Shown here: in pieces, positions 59,674 to 64,000 of the stretch
Position numbering within the stretch: the stretch's first letter is position 1
How the letters are laid out: every line of letters begins with the position of its first letter
Origin: Fratercula arctica
Taxonomy: Eukaryota > Chordata > Aves > Charadriiformes > Alcidae
Direction of reading: 5' to 3'
DNA length: 64,000 nt
Assembly (NCBI GenBank): GCA_947846985.1
Contig: CANTUZ010000004.1
Location: forward strand, 8,918,927-8,982,926
Translations under genes and position numbers: made by a program
Notes under the pieces: generated by a model
The model's database searches: none
What the model was told of the DNA's origin: nothing
Seen by the model: the letters and a program-made list of their open reading frames with translations, nothing else

Positions 59674-60904
59674 AAAATGCCTACTTACGTGGTACCCTAA
59701 TTCTAGGCTTTCTAGCTTTCTCAAACTGTGCCACATGCTCTGGGCATGTCTGGAGCTGCTTTAGATTTGGTAGTGCTGGATATGCAATGTATGTCATGCA
59801 TTGGTGTAATCAAGGTACAGAAACTAGATGTTCTCTCCATTATAAGACACATTCTTTTATTTTCCTCCATTTCCTTGTCAAGACCATTATTAATGATTTC
59901 CGTGGTTAAAACAATGCTTAGAAGGCCCATTCTTATTTAAAAGTTGATATAAAAACAGAGAATAATTTTAAGCATTTATAGTTAGCACTTAACACTCTGA
60001 TTACAATAGATGCTGTACAGTAACTGAAGGAGAAAACTAGTTCTCACCTGAGGCAATTGTAAAATGAATTAAGATTCTAAACCTGTTTTAACTCATAACA
60101 GGAGAAAAAGTTTAATGAGGCTCAAGCAACTGGGGAATTGGCAATGCTAGTAGTACCAGGTTGATTCCATCACTGCAGTGCAGGTTTGAAGTTTCTAGTG
60201 GAACTAAGCAAAACAAAGATTGTTATTAATTTTATGGGTTTTTTTTTCTTTATTCCTAAGAGACAATTGAAAAAAAGGCAAGAAAAAGTGTTAGCAGAGT
60301 CAAGACAAATTGTATTAATCTGTGGCAAAGGAAGAGCTGGTTGTCTTATCATTCCATTTTTTTAAAAATAAATGTCCAACTACTAAAGAAAACCAGGCGG
60401 GTCTGAATGAGTGTCTATAGATAGTACATCAAAAGATGTGTATGTAACACTGCTGTTGTAAGACTGGCCAATAATCACAGCCTACATTAATTCCAGAAAG
60501 TACACACAAATAATATTTCTTGGCTCCATTTTCAAAGCAGCATTTGGAAAGTTATGTGCACTAATCCCGTAACAATAACAGGATTTGTGTTTCCAACACA
60601 AGTGTAGCTTTGAAAATGTAACCGTAAGGGTGTAATTCAGCAGTCAAAGTAATCTCTGACCTTTTACCCTCTGAGAAAAGAGAACAATTTTGCAGAAGTG
60701 CTTGTCACTAAACTAAAAAAATGTCCTGTACCCTGGGGAATCCTCACATGAACAGTCTCTTTCTGGTTGAAGGGATGTAAGATTATAACTAAATGCAGGA
60801 GAAAGAGCAGATATTGAAAGGACCCAAGCCTGCTTCTTACCTGTCTGATAATCCCCAGTTTCCTTGCCACCCCTTCCCCCCTATGCTCCTTCCCCAAGTG
60901 TCAT

Positions 60905-61197
60905 CATAGAGCCATGGAACCATAGCATCATAGAATGGGTTGGGTTGGAAGGGACCTTTAAAGGTCATGTAGTCCAACCCCCCTGCAGGGACATCTTCAA
61001 CTAGATCAGGTTGCTCAGAGCCCCGTCCAACCTGGCCTTGACTGTTTCCAGGGATGGGGCATCTACCACCTCTCTGGGCAGCCTGTGCCAGTGTTTCACC
61101 ACCCTTGTCATAAAAAATTTCTTCCTTAGATCTAGTTTGAATCTACCCTCTTTTAGTTTAAAACCATTACCCCTTGACCTATCACAACAGGACCTAC
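60905..61197 (-). mobile_element. CR1 LINE, 5'-truncated, minus orientation
   Basis: The left end carries the reversed 3' octamer region (catagagccatggaaccata, then gcatcatagaatgggttggg). The body contains ccagggatggggcatctacc, then aacctggccttgactgtttc, and the right end gttgtgataggtcaaggggt on the opposite strand. The minus-strand translation still shows [12 protein letters not shown] and RLPREVVDAPSLE, the CR1 ORF2 C-terminus. About 290 bases are present. It is inactive. Confidence 0.92.
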
Positions 61198-61899
61198 TAA
61201 AAAGGTGAGTGGTCACTGAGTACTTTATGATTTGAACTGATAAAAGTAAACATGCTAGTTTACTCTCCTGTTGCCTGACAGTGCAAGGTGTTGTCTGTTC
61301 TCCTTCAGTTCCTATTTCCTTCAGTCCAAGGAGTAGGACCTTTGGAAATTTTCAGAATTGGCATTTTTGTCTTCTCCCTAAAAAATGAATTGTGTGTAAA
61401 ATCATACATGTGGATAGGAAGTTAAGTGAAATTCAGTAATTCATGCAGGAAAGTAGCAAGTACAATCTGAAAAGTTTCAGCCCGTGCCTTTTTATTCATA
61501 ATTCCTGTTGTCTTCAGAGGAACGCAAGATGTGGCTCTTTTTCACAACAGCAAAACAATCCCTTGCCTTAAATATCTGTTGGAGTGAATGGATGTCGGTG
61601 GCTTTTTGTATCACACTGAAAGTTGTTGATTTCTTATGATATTGGTTTCCAGTCTTGTGGCTTAGAGCAGGGTTATTGGTTATTATTATTTGTGACACCT
61701 ATTTTAAAGAAGGACATATTTAATAACTCTGCTCAGGGTCAGAGCATCTAAAGATTGCAGTCACGTATAGCAGCATTGTTGTGAGTCTGAATAACACTGT
61801 AATAATATGTTTTTATTTCATATTAATCAAACACAAAGCCTTCCTCAGCATTGTAAAAAAAGACTACTTGCAAACCAAGAAAATGACCTAATAATCAAG

Positions 61900-61970
61900 T
61901 CATAGAATAGAATCATAGAATCGTGGAATCATTTTAGTTGGAAGAGACCTTTAAGATCATCAAGTACAAC
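61900..61970 (-). mobile_element. Short CR1 3'-end remnant, minus orientation
   Basis: It has tandem CATAGAAT-type units (catagaatagaatcatagaa) followed by ttggaagagacctttaagat and catcaagtacaac. This is the last about 70 bases of a CR1 element, truncated immediately beyond. It is the second minus-oriented CR1 within 1 kb. Confidence 0.88.
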
Positions 61971-64000
61971 AAAGGATATTAAATATCCTTCCAAATATCT
62001 CTCAGTTAAAAGAAGGGAGAGAGAATTTCCAAGACAGAAGGACTTTATGGAAAAAGAAACAATGTTACACACTAGTGATGTTTTAAAAAATAAGGAAAAG
62101 GGTGGGTTTTTTTTTTCAGAAATGACCAAAAGGTGGCAGTGCTCTATGCACTGCTGAGTGCCTGGAGCCCTCAGAGCTATCCAGTACTCGTTCCGAAGTG
62201 TTTTAACATCCACTTTTCTTCAAATACACCCAAGGAAACGATGTCCTTAAAGGAAAATAAATCCCTTTGTGGCTACATTTGGCTTTTCTAGAAGATTACA
62301 TGAAATAAAGTATTTTAATAGGTCTGAAAAATACTTGTTGACCAGTTCCCTTTCTACTCACAGACACTGCTGCGTTCTGGGCTGCTGGCTGTATCTCTTG
62401 CTGCAGTCTCACATGACATGTTGCTATATCACAAAAGTCAGAGTTATGCTTGTGGCTTAATTGGCATCAGTCTGGATCCATAACAAAATTTAACAAGACT
62501 AAGACTTGCTTCATCCTTCGACTTAAGAAAAATCCATGATACAGCTCATATAAAATCATTCTGTATTTAGAGAAGTATCTGCAGGGTGCAGTTCAAACAG
62601 GTTGATTCTTTATGCCTAGAGGAGTCACGGTGTAATGGAAGTAAAAGTGCAGGTGTTAAGATGGCAATAGCTGTGTTTTATTTCCCGTGGCCATTATTGT
62701 CCCACAACCTTCAGACAGAATCCAGCCAATAACGGATCCCTTTTTCATGCTTGAAAAAAAACAACTGAAGTATCTTTGCTATTAGCAGTGTGTGGTTACA
62801 AGATATAGTGATATACGGTAATACTGCAATTCTAAATGTATATGATACAGTTATTATTTCCTGCAATGCCAGGATTGTATCTGTAGCGCTAGATTTTGCT
62901 GTGCTCTATCACAGCCTGTGCAGTGTGGATCTGAGTGTAACTGTGCCTCTGCCCCTGCTCTGTTGCCTTTTCTTTCTTCCCTTTTCCTGTGGTCTCCTCA
63001 CAGGATCGGGTCTGTATTATCTCTGTGGTTGTCTTCCTTTAATGGAAATGGTCACCCTCCCTTCCCCATGGCCAGGAGTGTTGCTGCTTTTTCCTAGGAA
63101 AGGACCCAAAGAGAATTGAGCCACCACACATTTGGTGCGAGGGGAGGTTTGTGTGGCCTAGAAGGCAGGTAGGGATGATAAGCAGTTCAGTGAGGGGACA
63201 GAGGGGCAGGGAGAGAAATCTCCTCCATCTGATAAGGTCCTCTGTATTGATCTTGGTCCAAAAAAGCACATTCTTAGCTGTATCACTGCACTTATTGCTA
63301 ACAGTGTTACGAAAGACACAAATTGTATTCCCCACTACTACTGCCTGGTGTGGTGCAGGAGTATTGCTTCCTTGCCAAGAAGTTGGGCTTCTATTACTGA
63401 GAACTGCAGTTCTTCCTTGGTTATACCTTTATACCCAGAAAATACGGAAGGCGACAAGACTTTCTTTGACAAACTGCCAAACTGAGACGTTGGGACAAAT
63501 AGTAACTGAGCCATTGGTTATTATCTTCGGTCAGGGTGAGGCTTTGTTTTTCTTGTGCTGTGGTTGAACTGGTTTAGTGGCTTGCCACTGCTGAAAGGAT
63601 CAATTACATTTGCCCTGTCTCCTGGCCACACATACCTGTTGCTTCCTTGGTGCTGGCTGTTGGTTTTTCTGATCCGACCGTAAGCCAGTTCCACTCACTA
63701 AACCAGAGAAAACTAATCCAGCAAAAAAGTGAATAGTTCTCTGTGACTTGGTGGGAACTGAAGCACCTCTCATAGGGCTTACACCAGCACTGTAGCTGGT
63801 ACAAGGCAGGAAGGGAATGAAGGAGGCAAGACTGACACTTCAAGTAGCAGAATGATGTTACGTTGGCTCAGCCATGCTGTGCAAACTCACAGTGTAAGCA
63901 ATGTTGGAAAAAAGAAGAGTAACTAGTAAAGTTTATTTTGCAAAAATGGATGATTAATGGTCACTGAGGTATGCCATCAGTGAAGTAACCAACTCTGTAC
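61971..64000. other. Right end of the window, no recognisable gene
   Basis: It contains a CTCF-like motif at 62126-62140, a 138-codon plus-strand frame at 63151-63567 overlapped by a minus frame, and an 11-base inverted repeat (63569-63579 and 63696-63706). No domain or splice structure supports a gene. Confidence 0.5.
62126..62140 (+). promoter_or_regulatory. CTCF-like motif CCAAAAGGTGGCAGT
   Basis: It matches the CTCF core at 13 of 15 positions, with the information-rich AGGTGGCAG half intact. It has the same orientation as the site at 55796, 6.3 kb to the left. Confidence 0.45.

Larger units (their letters stand above)
57628..60904. other. Interval without recognisable genes
   Basis: It contains a 10-base perfect hairpin at 58513-58539 beside a TATATGTGTGTG tract and a 46-base tandem duplication at 59582-59673. 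Short open frames carry no recognisable protein. Confidence 0.5.

Noticed and set aside
61001..61216. 71-codon minus-strand frame
   Set aside because: It is part of the minus-oriented CR1 copy at 60905-61197.
63151..63567. 138-codon plus-strand frame near the right edge
   Set aside because: A frame of this length is expected by chance in 64 kb. It is overlapped by a minus frame, has mixed hydrophobic content without a domain, and has no splice or promoter support.
1..64000. CRISPR arrays, operons, riboswitches, ribosomal or transfer RNA genes, endogenous retroviral genes
   Set aside because: I looked for regular short repeats, rRNA-like blocks, tRNA-like cloverleaf sequence and retroviral gag/pol/env motifs, and found none that I could support. 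The organism is a vertebrate.

Overview
The window looks like a piece of a bird nuclear chromosome. It has vertebrate exon-intron structure, one CpG-island promoter, and scattered CR1 LINE fragments of the sauropsid type that end in ATTCTATG-like octamers. Two protein-coding genes can be supported. The adjacent pair LARP1B-PGRMC2 is also found on human 4q28, which supports both names. CR1 elements are also abundant in crocodilians and turtles, so 'bird' is the best reading but not proven, and no species can be named.

Layout. (1) Bases 1-3351, + strand: the last five coding exons of LARP1B. They encode most of the C-terminal DM15 cap-binding region and the tail, 225 codons plus stop, with all splice phases agreeing. 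A CR1 copy lies in one intron. A 3' UTR probably runs to about 5.6 kb. (2) About 5.6-9.7 kb: a short interval between two genes that converge tail to tail. (3) About 9.7-22.0 kb, - strand: the whole PGRMC2 gene, with three coding exons, a predicted protein of 198 residues, a 0.74 kb second intron and a 9.9 kb first intron. Its CpG-island promoter (about 21.3-22.6 kb) has GC boxes, an inverted CCAAT box and an NRF1-like site. (4) About 22.7-64 kb: a gene-poor AT-rich desert. It contains at least four CR1 fragments, simple repeats, several small perfect hairpins and good CTCF-like motifs. It also holds a decayed Myb/SANT-like DNA-binding domain reading frame at 43.80-43.99 kb and a weakly supported multi-exon non-coding transcript candidate at 27.6-29.2 kb.

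The two genes act in separate processes. LARP1B is a La-related RNA-binding protein whose DM15 region binds capped (TOP) mRNA 5' ends. PGRMC2 is a membrane-anchored cytochrome b5-like haem-binding protein. They are neighbours through conserved synteny, not through a shared pathway.

The most unexpected items are the Myb/SANT-like coding fossil, the internally deleted CR1 at 57.2 kb, the phase-compatible exon-like pair at 27.6/29.1 kb, and the GC-rich block with a strong minus-strand splice donor inside PGRMC2 intron 1. No previously undescribed biological system can be claimed from the sequence alone.
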